From NCBI RefSeq assembly GCF_004614185.1, contig NZ_SPVF01000076.1, forward strand, positions 1-64,000: 64,000 nucleotides of DNA. The letters run 5' to 3'. Below the pieces are notes generated by a model. That model made no database searches. It saw only the letters and a program-made list of their open reading frames with translations, and had not been told where the DNA came from. Made by a program: the position numbers and the translations under genes. Positions 1 to 8,614 of the stretch are shown here, in pieces; the first letter of the stretch is position 1; each line of letters begins with the position of its first letter. Source of the DNA: Zemynaea arenosa. GTDB lineage: Bacteria; Pseudomonadota; Gammaproteobacteria; Burkholderiales; Burkholderiaceae_D.

Positions 1-1
1 G

Positions 2-130
2 GTGTGCTTCGCCTGGGCGCGCGGCGACCAGGTGCGCACCGAGCGCCTGGTGTTCCAGGGCGACCGCCAGGCGGTGCGCGAACAGACCGTCCGCCACGCG
101 CTGCAAGGCCTGCTGCGCTTCATCGAATAA
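2..130 (+). CDS. pncC: Nicotinamide-nucleotide amidase (CinA C-terminal/PncC), 3' end only
   Basis: Only the last 42 codons are inside the window; the gene enters from the left edge and stops at 128-130. The visible tail has the pattern of the PncC/CinA amidohydrolase C-terminus: a VCFAWA strand, then FQGDRQAVREQTV and an ALQGLL helix. The family deamidates nicotinamide mononucleotide to nicotinate mononucleotide in the pyridine-nucleotide cycle and is cytoplasmic. The call rests on this short tail only. The next gene starts 4 bases after the stop on the same strand. Confidence 0.7.
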   Translation: MCFAWARGDQVRTERLVFQGDRQAVREQTVRHALQGLLRFIE

Positions 131-134
131 GCGG

Positions 135-1028
135 ATGGGCCGCTCCGCCATCCATACCCTCCTTTCCTGCGTTGGGTTGCTCGCCGCCCTGCCCGCGATG
201 GCCGCGGCGGCGCCGGTCACGGTCTACGCGGCCGGCGACATCGGCTACTGCGAATTCCGCGCGCCGCTGGTCTCCCCGGCGGCGGCCACCGCGGCCCTGG
301 TCGAACGCGAACTGGCACGCGATCCTGCGGCCGCCGTGCTGACGATGGGCGACAACGTCTACCAGCGCGGCACCGGCAACGAATTCGCCACCTGCTATGA
401 GCCGACCTGGGGCCGCTTCAAGTCCCGCACCTGGCCCTCGCCCGGCAACCGTGAATACGCCACGGCGCAAGGCGCCCCCTACTTCGCGTACTTCGGCAAG
501 CCCGCGTACTACAGCTTTGAGCTGGGCAGCTGGCACCTGGTCTCCCTGGACAGCAACCTGCAGGGCGAAGCGCACCAGCGCCAGCTCGCATGGCTGAAGG
601 CCGACCTGGCCGCCCACCCCGCCCGCTGCACCCTCGCCTACTGGCACCATCCGCTGTATAGTTCCGGCGGCCATGGCAACGTGGAGCACATGCGGGAGGC
701 GTGGCAGATCCTGTACGACGCCGGCGCCGAGATCGTGCTGGCCGGGCATGACCATGACTACGAGCGCTTCGCCAAGCAGGATGCGCACGGCCGCCGCGAC
801 GACGCGCGAGGCATTCGCGAGTTCGTGGTCGGCACCGGCGGCGCCTACATGACGCCTTTCCTGTGGCTGCGCCAGCACAGCGAGCGGCGCGACAACAACC
901 GCACCGGCGTGCTGCGCCTGCGGCTGGACGCGGACCGCTACGCGTGGGAGTTCCTGGAAGCGTCCTACGATGGGCTGGCGGAACGCAGCATGTCGCCGCC
1001 GGACCGGGGCAGCGCCGCGTGTCATTAG
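135..1028 (+). CDS. Secreted calcineurin-like metallophosphoesterase
   Basis: This 297-residue protein has an N-terminal signal peptide (about residues 1-25, ending AMAAAA), so it should be periplasmic or secreted. Metallophosphoesterase motifs appear in order: GDIG (Asp35), GDNVY (Asp73, Asn74), PGNREY (Asn105), YWHHP (His171/172) and AGHDHDYE (His205, His207), the usual two-metal set. The block normally written GNH[D/E] reads GNRE here, so the histidine that usually acts as general acid is replaced by Arg106. The relatives are alkaline phosphatase/purple-acid-phosphatase-like enzymes, and the natural substrate cannot be told. It lies 4 bp behind pncC and could be co-transcribed with it. Confidence 0.85.
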   Translation: MGRSAIHTLLSCVGLLAALPAMAAAAPVTVYAAGDIGYCEFRAPLVSPAAATAALVERELARDPAAAVLTMGDNVYQRGTGNEFATCYEPTWGRFKSRTWPSPGNREYATAQGAPYFAYFGKPAYYSFELGSWHLVSLDSNLQGEAHQRQLAWLKADLAAHPARCTLAYWHHPLYSSGGHGNVEHMREAWQILYDAGAEIVLAGHDHDYERFAKQDAHGRRDDARGIREFVVGTGGAYMTPFLWLRQHSERRDNNRTGVLRLRLDADRYAWEFLEASYDGLAERSMSPPDRGSAACH

Positions 1029-1029
1029 T

Positions 1030-1065
1030 GTAAGCAGTACCTCAATCGTAAGCAGTACCTCAATC
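1030..1065 (+). repeat. Perfect 18-bp tandem repeat (two copies)
   Basis: The unit GTAAGCAGTACCTCAATC occurs at 1030-1047 and again at 1048-1065, followed by a partial echo (AGTACGATC). It fills the short gap between the phosphoesterase stop and the TraL-like start at 1085. It may be an operator or iteron-like site for the TraL/TraM pair, or simply a slipped duplication; the sequence cannot decide. Confidence 0.9.
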
Positions 1066-1084
1066 AGTACGATCGGAGCATTCG

Positions 1085-1813
1085 ATGCAGAACACGGTTC
1101 ACTTCATCCTGCAGGGCAAAGGCGGCATCGGCAAGACCCTGGTCTCGACCATCCTGGCGCAATGGCTGGCGCAAAAGAGCGACGCTCCCCTGCGCTGCTA
1201 CGACACCGACCAGGAGAACGCGACCTTCCTGCGCTACAAGGCCCTGGACGTGAAGCACATCCCGGTGATGACCGAGAACCGCATCATCGACCCCAAGCGC
1301 TTCGACGCGCTGATGATCGACATGCTGGAAGAGGACTGCAACGCGGTGGTGGACAACGGCGCCAACACCTTCTCGCCGCTCATGAGCTATCTGCTGGAGA
1401 ACGACTGCTTCGAGCTGCTGCGGGAGTCTGGGCGCAAGGTGTACATCCATTCGATCGTGGGCGGCGGGGATACGCTGCATGACACGGCCACCGGCTTCGT
1501 CTCGACGGCCAAGTCGACCGACGTGCCGCTGGTGCTGTGGGAGAACGAGCACTTCGGGAAGCTGCAGTCGGCGTCCGGCAAGCAGTTCACGGAATCGCAG
1601 ACCTATATTGACAACGCGGCGCGCATGGTGGGGCGGGTGGTGCTCCACCAGCGCAATGCCGACACCTTCGGCGCGGACATCAAGAAAATGAATACGGCGC
1701 GGCTGACCATCGACGAGGTGAAGGGTAGCGACAAGTTCAATGTGATGGAGAAGCAGCGCGTGAAGGTGGTCTTCAAGGACCTGTTCGAACAGCTGGATTC
1801 CATCGACTGGTAA
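1085..1813 (+). CDS. TraL/StbB-like P-loop ATPase of conjugative-plasmid type
   Basis: This 242-residue ParA/MinD-superfamily protein has a Walker A at residues 11-18 (GKGGIGKT) close to the N-terminus. A DTDQENATF segment follows, where IncP TraL has a DTDPxNATF-type sequence, then VVDNGANTFSPL and a GGGDTL loop, ending FEQLDSIDW. Length and motif order match TraL of RP4-type plasmids and the related StbB. On plasmids these proteins belong to transfer or stability modules. Here no relaxase, coupling protein or type IV secretion gene is seen nearby. The gene ends 5 bp before the TraM-like gene, so the two are an operon. The assignment comes from remembered motif similarity. Confidence 0.75.
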   Translation: MQNTVHFILQGKGGIGKTLVSTILAQWLAQKSDAPLRCYDTDQENATFLRYKALDVKHIPVMTENRIIDPKRFDALMIDMLEEDCNAVVDNGANTFSPLMSYLLENDCFELLRESGRKVYIHSIVGGGDTLHDTATGFVSTAKSTDVPLVLWENEHFGKLQSASGKQFTESQTYIDNAARMVGRVVLHQRNADTFGADIKKMNTARLTIDEVKGSDKFNVMEKQRVKVVFKDLFEQLDSIDW

Positions 1814-1818
1814 GCGCC

Positions 1819-2301
1819 ATGGACCAGCTCAAACTGCGTAGCCTGGTGTTCGAAAAGACGGGCGTCAAGATCGACGTGGACGACCCGGTGTTCGCGCTGG
1901 TGGCCCTGAACGAGGCGGTGCTGGAGGAAGCGGTCGAGCGCCACGTCGCCCAGATCGACGCCGCCACGCGCGAGCTGATCGCCACCACCGGCGCCACCCC
2001 GCCTGCGCCTGCACGCTCCGAGGCTCCGGCGCAGCCAGTCGCCAGCCCCCGCACCGCGGGCGGGTTGCCGCAGCCGGTCATGCTGGCCGCTGGCACCGCG
2101 GTCGGCGCGGCTGTGCTGACGCTCCTGGGCCAGGCGCTGTTCTTCAAGCCGCAGCCGATCCCGGCGCCCATCGTGCAAGCCCGGGAGCTGACCGCCGCAC
2201 AAACGGCCGCCCTGCGCGACGCCGAAAAACTGAACCGCATCGTCGAGAAGCTGGACGCCAAGACGCGTGCCCTGATCAAGTCCGAAATGCAGAAGCCCTG
2301 A
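1819..2301 (+). CDS. TraM/StbC-like partner of the TraL-like ATPase
   Basis: This 160-residue protein has an N-terminal segment (about residues 10-40) with the DVDDPVFALVALNEAVLEE pattern found in conjugal-transfer TraM/StbC-like proteins. A Pro/Ala-rich linker follows, then one hydrophobic helix (about residues 85-112, VMLAAGTAVGAAVLTLLGQA) that should anchor it in the inner membrane, and a charged C-terminal helix (AEKLNRIVEKLDAKTRALIK) likely to form a coiled coil. It starts 5 bp after the TraL-like gene, as in plasmid modules. The molecular function is not established. The M16 protease gene begins only 8 bp downstream. Confidence 0.65.
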   Translation: MDQLKLRSLVFEKTGVKIDVDDPVFALVALNEAVLEEAVERHVAQIDAATRELIATTGATPPAPARSEAPAQPVASPRTAGGLPQPVMLAAGTAVGAAVLTLLGQALFFKPQPIPAPIVQARELTAAQTAALRDAEKLNRIVEKLDAKTRALIKSEMQKP

Positions 2302-2309
2302 GGCCTCCT

Positions 2310-5132
2310 ATGAAACCCACGAACCTGCTGGCCCTTCCCGCGCTGGTCGCCGCCCTGTACGGCAGCACCCTGGCCCTCCCCGCTCACGCGGACGCGCCAC
2401 CCCCAAGCGCCGCCGCGAACAACCCGCTCGCCATCCCATTCGAGAAGTACACCCTCCCCAACGGCCTGGAAGTCATCCTCGTCGAGAACCACAAGCTCCC
2501 GATCGTGGCCGTCAACATCTGGTATCACGTCGGCCCCGCGAACGAGGCGCCCGGCCTGACCGGCTTTGCCCACCTGTTCGAGCACATGATGTTCGCCGCC
2601 ACCAAGCACGTGCCGCGCGGCCTGGCCGACAAGCTGCTGGAAGGCGCCGGCGCCACCGACTCCAACGGCAGCACGGACTTCGACCGCACCAACTACTTCG
2701 ACACCGTGCCCTCCAACCAGCTGGAGCTGGCCCTGTGGACCCACTCGGACCGCATGGGCTATCTGCTCGATGTGCTGGACCAGACCGCCCTGTCGAACCA
2801 GCAGGACGTGGTGCGCAACGAACGCCGCCAGAGCGTGGAGAACCGTCCGTATGGCCTGGCCACGGAAGCGCTGTTCCACAACCTGTTCCCGAAAACCCAC
2901 CCCTACTATGCCTCGGTGATCGGCTCCCACGCCGACATCCAGAACGCCAAGCTGTCCGACGTGCGCGAATTCTTCGAGCGCTACTACGGCCCAAATAACG
3001 CGAGCCTGGTGATCGCGGGCGACATCGACAAGGCGAAGACGAAGAAGCTGGTGGCCAGATACTTCGGCACCTTCAAGCGCGGCGCGGACGTGCCGAAACC
3101 GAGCGTCGCCACGCCGCCGCTCACCCAGGAACGCCGCGTCACGGTGCAGGACCAGGTCGAGCTGCCGCGCGTCTACCTCGGCTGGCTCACGCCGCAAGCC
3201 TTCCAGCCGGGCGACGCCGCGCTGTCGATCGCCGCGCAGATCCTTGGCGGCGGCAAGTCGAGCCGCTTGTATAAATCGCTGGTGTACGACAAGCAGATCG
3301 CCCAGGACATGAGCGCGACCCAGAATTCGCTGGCACTGCAGTCGGTGTTCGACATCGAGAGCACCGCGCGCCCCGGCCACACCACCCAGGAGCTGGAGGC
3401 GGCCATCGACGCCGAGCTGGCGGACTTGGTGGCGAAAGGCCCGACCGAGCGCGAAATGGAGCGGGCCCGCAACGTGATCGAAACCGCGATGCTGGGCTCC
3501 GTGGAAAAGCTGGGCGGGAACGGCCTGGCCAACCAGATGAACCAGTACAACCAGTACACCGGCGACCCGGGCTATCTGCCGAAGGACCTGGCGCGCTACC
3601 GCGCCGTGACCGCGGCGGACGTGCAGCAGGCCGTGCGCCAGTACCTGCGCAAGGACGCGCGCGTGGTGGTGGAAGCGGTGCCAGGCAAGAAGGACCTGGG
3701 CGCCGAGGTGCCGACGCCCGCACCGTCCAAAGCCAAGCCACAGCCGGGCAAGGCCCTGAACGCAGACGAGAAATGGCGCTACGCGCCGCCCAAGGCCGGC
3801 CCCGCGCCTTCGTTCACGCTGCCGAAGGGCCAGTCCTTCACGCTGCCGAATGGCCTGACCGTGATCCACCACTACAACCCCGCCCTGCCGCTGGTGTCGG
3901 CGGAGCTGGTGCTCAAGGCCGGGTCGGAAGCGAATCCGGTCGCCAAGCCTGGCCTCGCGGGCTACACCGCGCAGCTGCTGGAAGAAGGCACCGTCAGCCG
4001 CAACGCGCTGCAGATCGCGGACGAGGTGGCGCAGCTGGGCGCCCAGCTCGATACCGGCAGCTCGCCCGACGAGGCGCAGATCGGCGTGGTGGCCCTCAAG
4101 GCCAACTTCGGCAAGGCGCTGGACATCGTGGCCGACCTGGCCCAGCACCCGGCGTTTCCGGACGCGGAAGTGGAGCGCCAGCGCGCCAGCCGCCTGGGCG
4201 AACTGGCGCAGCTGCGCGACATTCCGGGCGCGGTGGCGGGCACGGTCAGTGCGGCGGTCCTGTATGGGCCGCAGCACCCGTACGGCTATCCGGAAATCGG
4301 CACCGAAGCGTCGATCAAGGCGACCGCGCGCGCCGAGCTGCTGGACTTCTGGAAGCGCTACTACGTGCCGAACAACGCGGCGCTGGTGGTCTCCGGCGAC
4401 ATCCAGCAGGACGAGCTGAAGGCGCTGGTGCAGGAGCGCTTCGGCGCCTGGGCACGCGCCGATGTGCCAGCCACGCAGGCGGGTGCCATCAAGCCTGCCG
4501 ATGCGAAGGTCTACCTGGTCGACAAGCCGGGTTCACCGCAGACCTATTTGCGCCTCGCCACGCAAGGCCCGGCGCGTAACACGCCCGACTATCCGGCGCT
4601 GCAGGTGATGAACGCGGCCTTCGGTGGCCTGTTCACCAGCCGCCTGAATACCAACCTGCGCGAGGTGAAGGGCTACAGCTACGGCATCTACTCGCGCTTC
4701 CTGTACCGCCGCGGACCGGGTTCCTTCGTGGTCGCGGGCTCGGTGCGAACCGATGTCACCGGGCCGGCGCTGGACGAGGCGTTCAAGGAAGCCAACGGCA
4801 TGCGCGCCAAACCGCTCGGCGCCAAGGAGCTGGCGTATGCGAAGAACTCGCAGATCCTGTCGTTGCCGGGCCTCTTCGAGACCAACCAGGCCATCGGTGG
4901 CAGCCTGGCCAACACCTGGGTCTACGGCCTGCCGCTGGATTACTATTCGACCCTGCCGCAGCAGTTCGGCGGCGTGACGGCCGGGCAGGTGCAGGATGCG
5001 GCCAAGCGCTATCTCGATCCGGCGCGGCTGGTCGTGATCGGGGTGGGCGACAAGAAGGTGATCCAGCCGCAGATCGATAAACTCAAGCTCGGGCCGGTGC
5101 AGGAACGGGACGCGGACGGGCAGGTACGCTGA
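2310..5132 (+). CDS. M16 family zinc metallopeptidase (pitrilysin-like, fused two-half form)
   Basis: This 940-residue protein has a signal peptide (about residues 1-27, ending LPAHADA), so it acts in the periplasm or outside. The N-terminal half carries the inverted zinc motif HLFEH (residues 88-92), with a downstream Glu (about 171, in VRNERR) as third ligand. The second M16 half (from about residue 500) has lost HxxEH: the aligned place reads AQLLEEG. The R/Y pair region of the C-terminal half is recognisable (LREVKGYSYGIYSRF). One catalytic and one inactive half in a single chain is normal for this family, which degrades peptides and unfolded fragments in a closed chamber. The stop is 2 bp before the CDF exporter gene. 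Confidence 0.93.
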   Translation: MKPTNLLALPALVAALYGSTLALPAHADAPPPSAAANNPLAIPFEKYTLPNGLEVILVENHKLPIVAVNIWYHVGPANEAPGLTGFAHLFEHMMFAATKHVPRGLADKLLEGAGATDSNGSTDFDRTNYFDTVPSNQLELALWTHSDRMGYLLDVLDQTALSNQQDVVRNERRQSVENRPYGLATEALFHNLFPKTHPYYASVIGSHADIQNAKLSDVREFFERYYGPNNASLVIAGDIDKAKTKKLVARYFGTFKRGADVPKPSVATPPLTQERRVTVQDQVELPRVYLGWLTPQAFQPGDAALSIAAQILGGGKSSRLYKSLVYDKQIAQDMSATQNSLALQSVFDIESTARPGHTTQELEAAIDAELADLVAKGPTEREMERARNVIETAMLGSVEKLGGNGLANQMNQYNQYTGDPGYLPKDLARYRAVTAADVQQAVRQYLRKDARVVVEAVPGKKDLGAEVPTPAPSKAKPQPGKALNADEKWRYAPPKAGPAPSFTLPKGQSFTLPNGLTVIHHYNPALPLVSAELVLKAGSEANPVAKPGLAGYTAQLLEEGTVSRNALQIADEVAQLGAQLDTGSSPDEAQIGVVALKANFGKALDIVADLAQHPAFPDAEVERQRASRLGELAQLRDIPGAVAGTVSAAVLYGPQHPYGYPEIGTEASIKATARAELLDFWKRYYVPNNAALVVSGDIQQDELKALVQERFGAWARADVPATQAGAIKPADAKVYLVDKPGSPQTYLRLATQGPARNTPDYPALQVMNAAFGGLFTSRLNTNLREVKGYSYGIYSRFLYRRGPGSFVVAGSVRTDVTGPALDEAFKEANGMRAKPLGAKELAYAKNSQILSLPGLFETNQAIGGSLANTWVYGLPLDYYSTLPQQFGGVTAGQVQDAAKRYLDPARLVVIGVGDKKVIQPQIDKLKLGPVQERDADGQVR

Positions 5133-5134
5133 CG

Positions 5135-6124
5135 ATGGGCGGTTCGCATCACCACGATCACGATCACGACCATGACCACAGTCGTGACCACGGCGGTCAT
5201 GGCCACGATCACGGCCACCATGGTCACGGCCACCACCATCACCACGAGGTGACGGCGGACGCCGGCAAGACCTTCATCCTCGCCATCGTCCTCAACGCCA
5301 TTTTCGTGGTGGTGGAATTCGGCTACGGCTTCGTCGCCAACTCCACCGCGCTGATGGCCGATGCGGGCCACAACCTGTCGGACGTACTGGGTCTGGTCTT
5401 TGCCTGGGGTGCGGCGCTGCTGTCGCGCGCCCGGCCGGGCGGGCGCTTCACCTACGGCTACCGCGGCTCCTCCATCCTTGCGGCATTGATCAATTCACTG
5501 CTGCTGATGCTTGCCTGCGGCGCCATCGGGTGGGAAGCGGTGCGCCGCTTCGGGCATCCGGATGAAGTGGCGGGAACCACGGTGTCGGTGGTCGCGGGCA
5601 TCGGCATCCTGGTCAACGGCCTGTCGGCCTGGCTGTTCGCGCGCGAGGCCAAGGAGGACATCAACGTGCGCGGCGCCTACCTGCACATGGCGGCCGACGC
5701 AGCGATCTCGTTCGGCGTGCTGGTGTCGGGCGCGCTGATCGCCTACAGCGGGTGGAAGTGGATCGACCCGGCGGTCAGCCTGGTGATCGTGGCGATCATC
5801 GTGATCACCACCTGGGACCTGCTGCGCGAATCGCTGAAGATGGCGATGGCGGCGGCGCCCGAATCGGTGAACGTGGACGAAGTGCGGGAATGGCTGGCGC
5901 AGCGCCCCGGCGTGGTAGACGTGCACGACCTGCACATCTGGGCCATGAGCACCACCGAGACCGCGCTCACCGCACACCTGGTGATGCCGCAGGGGTATCC
6001 CGGCGACGAAGCGCTGGACCTCATCGCCGCCGAGCTGCGGGAGCACTACAAGATCGGGCACTGCACGCTGCAGGTCGAGCAGGGCACGACCAACCACGCC
6101 TGCGTGCTGCACCCGCACGACTGA
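5135..6124 (+). CDS. Cation diffusion facilitator (Zn/Co/Cd exporter, CzcD/ZitB type)
   Basis: This 329-residue inner-membrane antiporter has a very His/Asp-rich cytoplasmic N-terminus (residues about 3-38, HDHDHDHDH and GHGHHHHHE tracts) likely to bind metal. Six hydrophobic segments follow, with the CDF metal-site pattern HNLSD (in MADAGHNLSDVLG) in TM2 and HMAADAAISF in TM5. The C-terminal cytoplasmic domain (from about 240: VNVDEVREWL, HDLHIWAMS, HCTLQVE) is the usual CDF dimerisation domain. It exports divalent metal, mostly Zn2+, in exchange for protons. It starts 2 bp after the M16 gene, so the two are probably co-transcribed. Confidence 0.93.
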   Translation: MGGSHHHDHDHDHDHSRDHGGHGHDHGHHGHGHHHHHEVTADAGKTFILAIVLNAIFVVVEFGYGFVANSTALMADAGHNLSDVLGLVFAWGAALLSRARPGGRFTYGYRGSSILAALINSLLLMLACGAIGWEAVRRFGHPDEVAGTTVSVVAGIGILVNGLSAWLFAREAKEDINVRGAYLHMAADAAISFGVLVSGALIAYSGWKWIDPAVSLVIVAIIVITTWDLLRESLKMAMAAAPESVNVDEVREWLAQRPGVVDVHDLHIWAMSTTETALTAHLVMPQGYPGDEALDLIAAELREHYKIGHCTLQVEQGTTNHACVLHPHD

Positions 6125-6142
6125 GCCGGTGAAGCGAGAGCT

Positions 6143-7072
6143 TCAACCGGCCAGGTTCGCGTACAGCGCCGTCGACAGATCGCGCTCGCCGAACGAGGGG
6201 ATCACGCAGACGATCACCTTGCCGGCGTTTTCCGGCCGCGCCGCCACCTGCTGCGCGGCCCACAGCGCGGCGCCGGACGAGATCCCGACCAGCAGGCCTT
6301 CCAGCCGCGCCGCGGCGCGCGCGGTCTCGAACGCGTCCTCGTTCTTCACGGTGACGATTTCGTCGTAGATGTGAGTGTTGAGCACCTGCGGCACGAAGCC
6401 CGCGCCGATGCCCTGGATGGGGTGCGGCCCCTTGGTGCCGCGCGAGAGGATGGGCGAGGCATCCGGCTCCACCGCCACCACCTGGAACGACGGCTTGCGC
6501 GCCTTGATCGCCTCGCCGACGCCGGTGATGGTGCCGCCGGTGCCGATGCCCGCCACGAGAATGTCAACCTGGCCGTCGGTGTCGCGCCAGATCTCCTCCG
6601 CCGTGGTGCGGCGGTGGACTTCCGGATTGGCGGGATTGTTGAACTGCTGCGGCATGAAGCACTTCGGGTTCTCGGCCACCAGTTCCTCGGCCTTGCGGAT
6701 GGCGCCCAGCATGCCTTCCGTGCCTGGCGTGAGCACCAGCTCCGCGCCGTAGGCACGCAGCAGCATGCGGCGCTCCTGGCTCATCGTATCCGGCATCACC
6801 AGCTTGCAGCGGTAGCCGCGCGCCGCGCACACCATCGCGAGGGCGATGCCGGTGTTGCCGCTGGTGGGTTCAACGATGATGGTGTCGGCGTTGATCTTGC
6901 CGGCCTGCTCGGCCGCCTCGATCATCGCGAGGCCGATGCGGTCCTTGACGCTGTGCGCCGGGTTCTGGAACTCCAGCTTGGCCAGCAGCTGCGCCGGCCC
7001 GCTGTACAGCCGCCGGATGCGCACCAGCGGGGTGTTGCCGATCAATTCAGTCACATCGTTTGCGATCTTCAC
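6143..7072 (-). CDS. cysK: Cysteine synthase (O-acetylserine sulfhydrylase)
   Basis: This 309-residue PLP enzyme makes L-cysteine from O-acetylserine and sulfide. The PLP lysine is Lys43 in NPAHSVKDR, followed by the PTSGNTG substrate loop and the phosphate-binding GTGGT (in [10 protein letters not shown]). The start is GTG at 7070-7072, preceded by a GAGAG purine stretch. The close of the protein ([21 protein letters not shown]) favours CysK over CysM, but the A/B isozyme split is not certain. It converges on the cation exporter with a gap of only 18 bp. Confidence 0.93.
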   Translation of the reverse strand: MKIANDVTELIGNTPLVRIRRLYSGPAQLLAKLEFQNPAHSVKDRIGLAMIEAAEQAGKINADTIIVEPTSGNTGIALAMVCAARGYRCKLVMPDTMSQERRMLLRAYGAELVLTPGTEGMLGAIRKAEELVAENPKCFMPQQFNNPANPEVHRRTTAEEIWRDTDGQVDILVAGIGTGGTITGVGEAIKARKPSFQVVAVEPDASPILSRGTKGPHPIQGIGAGFVPQVLNTHIYDEIVTVKNEDAFETARAAARLEGLLVGISSGAALWAAQQVAARPENAGKVIVCVIPSFGERDLSTALYANLAG

Positions 7073-7114
7073 GTCTCTCTCCCCATCTGGTGCACACGGC
7101 CAAGCCGGTTGGAC

Positions 7115-7645
7115 TTATTTCACGTCGAGCAGTTCCACGTCGAAGATCAGGTCGCTGTCTGGCGGAATCGCACCGCCGCCCGCGCCCTTCTTGCCGTAGG
7201 CGAGGTCCGAAGGAATGATCAGAGTGCGCTTACCGCCCACCTTCATGCCTTGCACGCCTTGGTCCCAGCCCTTGATCACGCGCCCCGCGCCGAGCGGGAA
7301 CTCGAGCGGCTGGCCGCGGTCCAGCGAGGAGTCGAACTTCTTGCCCTTGTGGCCCTTGGCCAGCGGCTTGTAGAACCAGCCGGTGTAGTGGACGCTGACG
7401 ATCTTGCCCGCCATCGCTTCCTTGCCGGTGCCGACCTTGCTGTCGATGATCTCGATCTTCGGGCCCTGCGGCGCCTCGTTGGCGGCCGGCGGCGGCGCCT
7501 GGGTTTGCGGCTCGGCGGTGGCCTGGGCCGAGGTCACGGAGGCGGCGGTCGCTGCGGGCGCAGCGGTGGCCTGGCCCTCCTGGGCGTTGGCCTGGGCGGC
7601 GAAAGCGGAGAGCAGCAGGGCGAACAATGCGGTACGTCGGATCAT
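7115..7645 (-). CDS. FKBP-type peptidyl-prolyl cis-trans isomerase, exported
   Basis: This 176-residue protein has a signal peptide (residues 1-21, ending AAQANA) and an Ala/Thr/Pro-rich linker (to about residue 60). A single FKBP domain follows, with VSVHYTGWF-type, FDSSLDRGQP, PLGAGRVIKGWDQGV, IPSDLAYG and GGGAIPPDSDLIFDVELL motifs. It should catalyse proline isomerisation of periplasmic proteins. The FKBP core is complete, with no chaperone insert of the SlyD kind. It sits between cysK and tcdA on the same strand, with gaps of 42 and 30 bp. Confidence 0.92.
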   Translation of the reverse strand: MIRRTALFALLLSAFAAQANAQEGQATAAPAATAASVTSAQATAEPQTQAPPPAANEAPQGPKIEIIDSKVGTGKEAMAGKIVSVHYTGWFYKPLAKGHKGKKFDSSLDRGQPLEFPLGAGRVIKGWDQGVQGMKVGGKRTLIIPSDLAYGKKGAGGGAIPPDSDLIFDVELLDVK

Positions 7646-7675
7646 GTCGGTACAGTCCTCAGAAAAGAGAAAAAA

Positions 7676-8542
7676 CTATGATAGCAAGGCCGCCACCGGA
7701 TGGGCAGCCTTGTCGGCCAGCTTGTTCAGCACACGGCTGACGGCGACCATGCCGAAGGTGGCGGTCACCACCATCGCCGAGCCGAAGCCCGCGCAGTTCA
7801 GGCCCGCCACGCCGCCGCTGCGGTCGTCGCCATCGATGGAGCAGGATGCTTCGTCGCCCTCGGGGAATTTCAGCGGCTCCATCGAGAACACGGCGTCGAT
7901 GTGGAAGTTGTTCTTCGAGCCGCGCGGGAAGCCATGCTCGTTGCGCAGCTTCTTGCGGACCTTGGCCAGAAGAGGTTCCTGCTCGGTCTTGGACAGGTCG
8001 CGCAACTGGATCTTGGTGGGGTCGGTTTGGCCGCCCGCACCGCCGATGGTGATCAAGGGAATGCCCTGCTTGTGGCAGTAGGCGATCAGCGCGGTCTTGG
8101 CCTTCACGCTGTCAATGGCATCGATCACGTAGTCGAAGCCGTGGTTGCCGATGAACTGGTCCAGGTTGTCGAACGCCACGAAATCCTCGACCAGCTTGAC
8201 CTGGCAGGCCGGATTGATGTCCGCGATGCGGCGCGCCAGCGCGTCGATCTTGGGCATGCCGATGGTGGAGGTCAGCGCCTGGATCTGGCGGTTGATGTTG
8301 GACTCGGCCACGTTGTCCAGGTCGATCAGCGTCAGCTGGCCGATGGCGCTGCGGGCCAGCGCCTCCACCGCCCACGAACCGACGCCGCCGACGCCCACCA
8401 CGCACACGTGCGCGGACTGGAAGCGCTCCAGGGCGCGCCGCCCGTACAGGCGGGCGATGCCGCCGAAGCGGCGCTCGTAGTCGATCTCGTCATCCGCCAG
8501 TGCTGGCGGCGGGGTGGTGCTCGCGGTATCCATGGCGGGCAT
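7676..8542 (-). CDS. tcdA: tRNA threonylcarbamoyladenosine dehydratase TcdA (CsdL), ThiF/E1-like
   Basis: This 288-residue member of the ThiF/MoeB E1-like family cyclises t6A37 to ct6A37 in tRNAs using ATP. The visible features are [11 protein letters not shown] near the N-terminus, the nucleotide-binding [21 protein letters not shown], the DAIDSVKAK segment and [12 protein letters not shown]. The C-terminal hydrophobic stretch ([16 protein letters not shown]) is typical of TcdA. It starts at ATG 8542 with no clear ribosome-binding site; Met4 (8533) is an alternative. It is divergent from the hemerythrin-PdxH gene, with a 72-bp intergenic region. Confidence 0.9.
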   Translation of the reverse strand: MPAMDTASTTPPPALADDEIDYERRFGGIARLYGRRALERFQSAHVCVVGVGGVGSWAVEALARSAIGQLTLIDLDNVAESNINRQIQALTSTIGMPKIDALARRIADINPACQVKLVEDFVAFDNLDQFIGNHGFDYVIDAIDSVKAKTALIAYCHKQGIPLITIGGAGGQTDPTKIQLRDLSKTEQEPLLAKVRKKLRNEHGFPRGSKNNFHIDAVFSMEPLKFPEGDEASCSIDGDDRSGGVAGLNCAGFGSAMVVTATFGMVAVSRVLNKLADKAAHPVAALLS

Positions 8543-8614
8543 TGTAGCGGACCGGCCTGCCGCTTCGGCGCGAAAGTCTTAAAATGGAGATGTTCTCCTT
8601 ACAAGAGCCTCCTC

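Noticed and set aside
1773..4277. 834-residue antisense frame opposite the M16 protease gene
   Set aside because: The plus-strand gene has complete catalytic motifs and a signal peptide; the antisense product is Arg/His-rich with no recognisable domain.
5144..5248. His-rich tract as possible cloning artefact (poly-His tag)
   Set aside because: The tract mixes His, Asp and Gly in an irregular pattern typical of natural CDF transporters and leads directly into the membrane domain.
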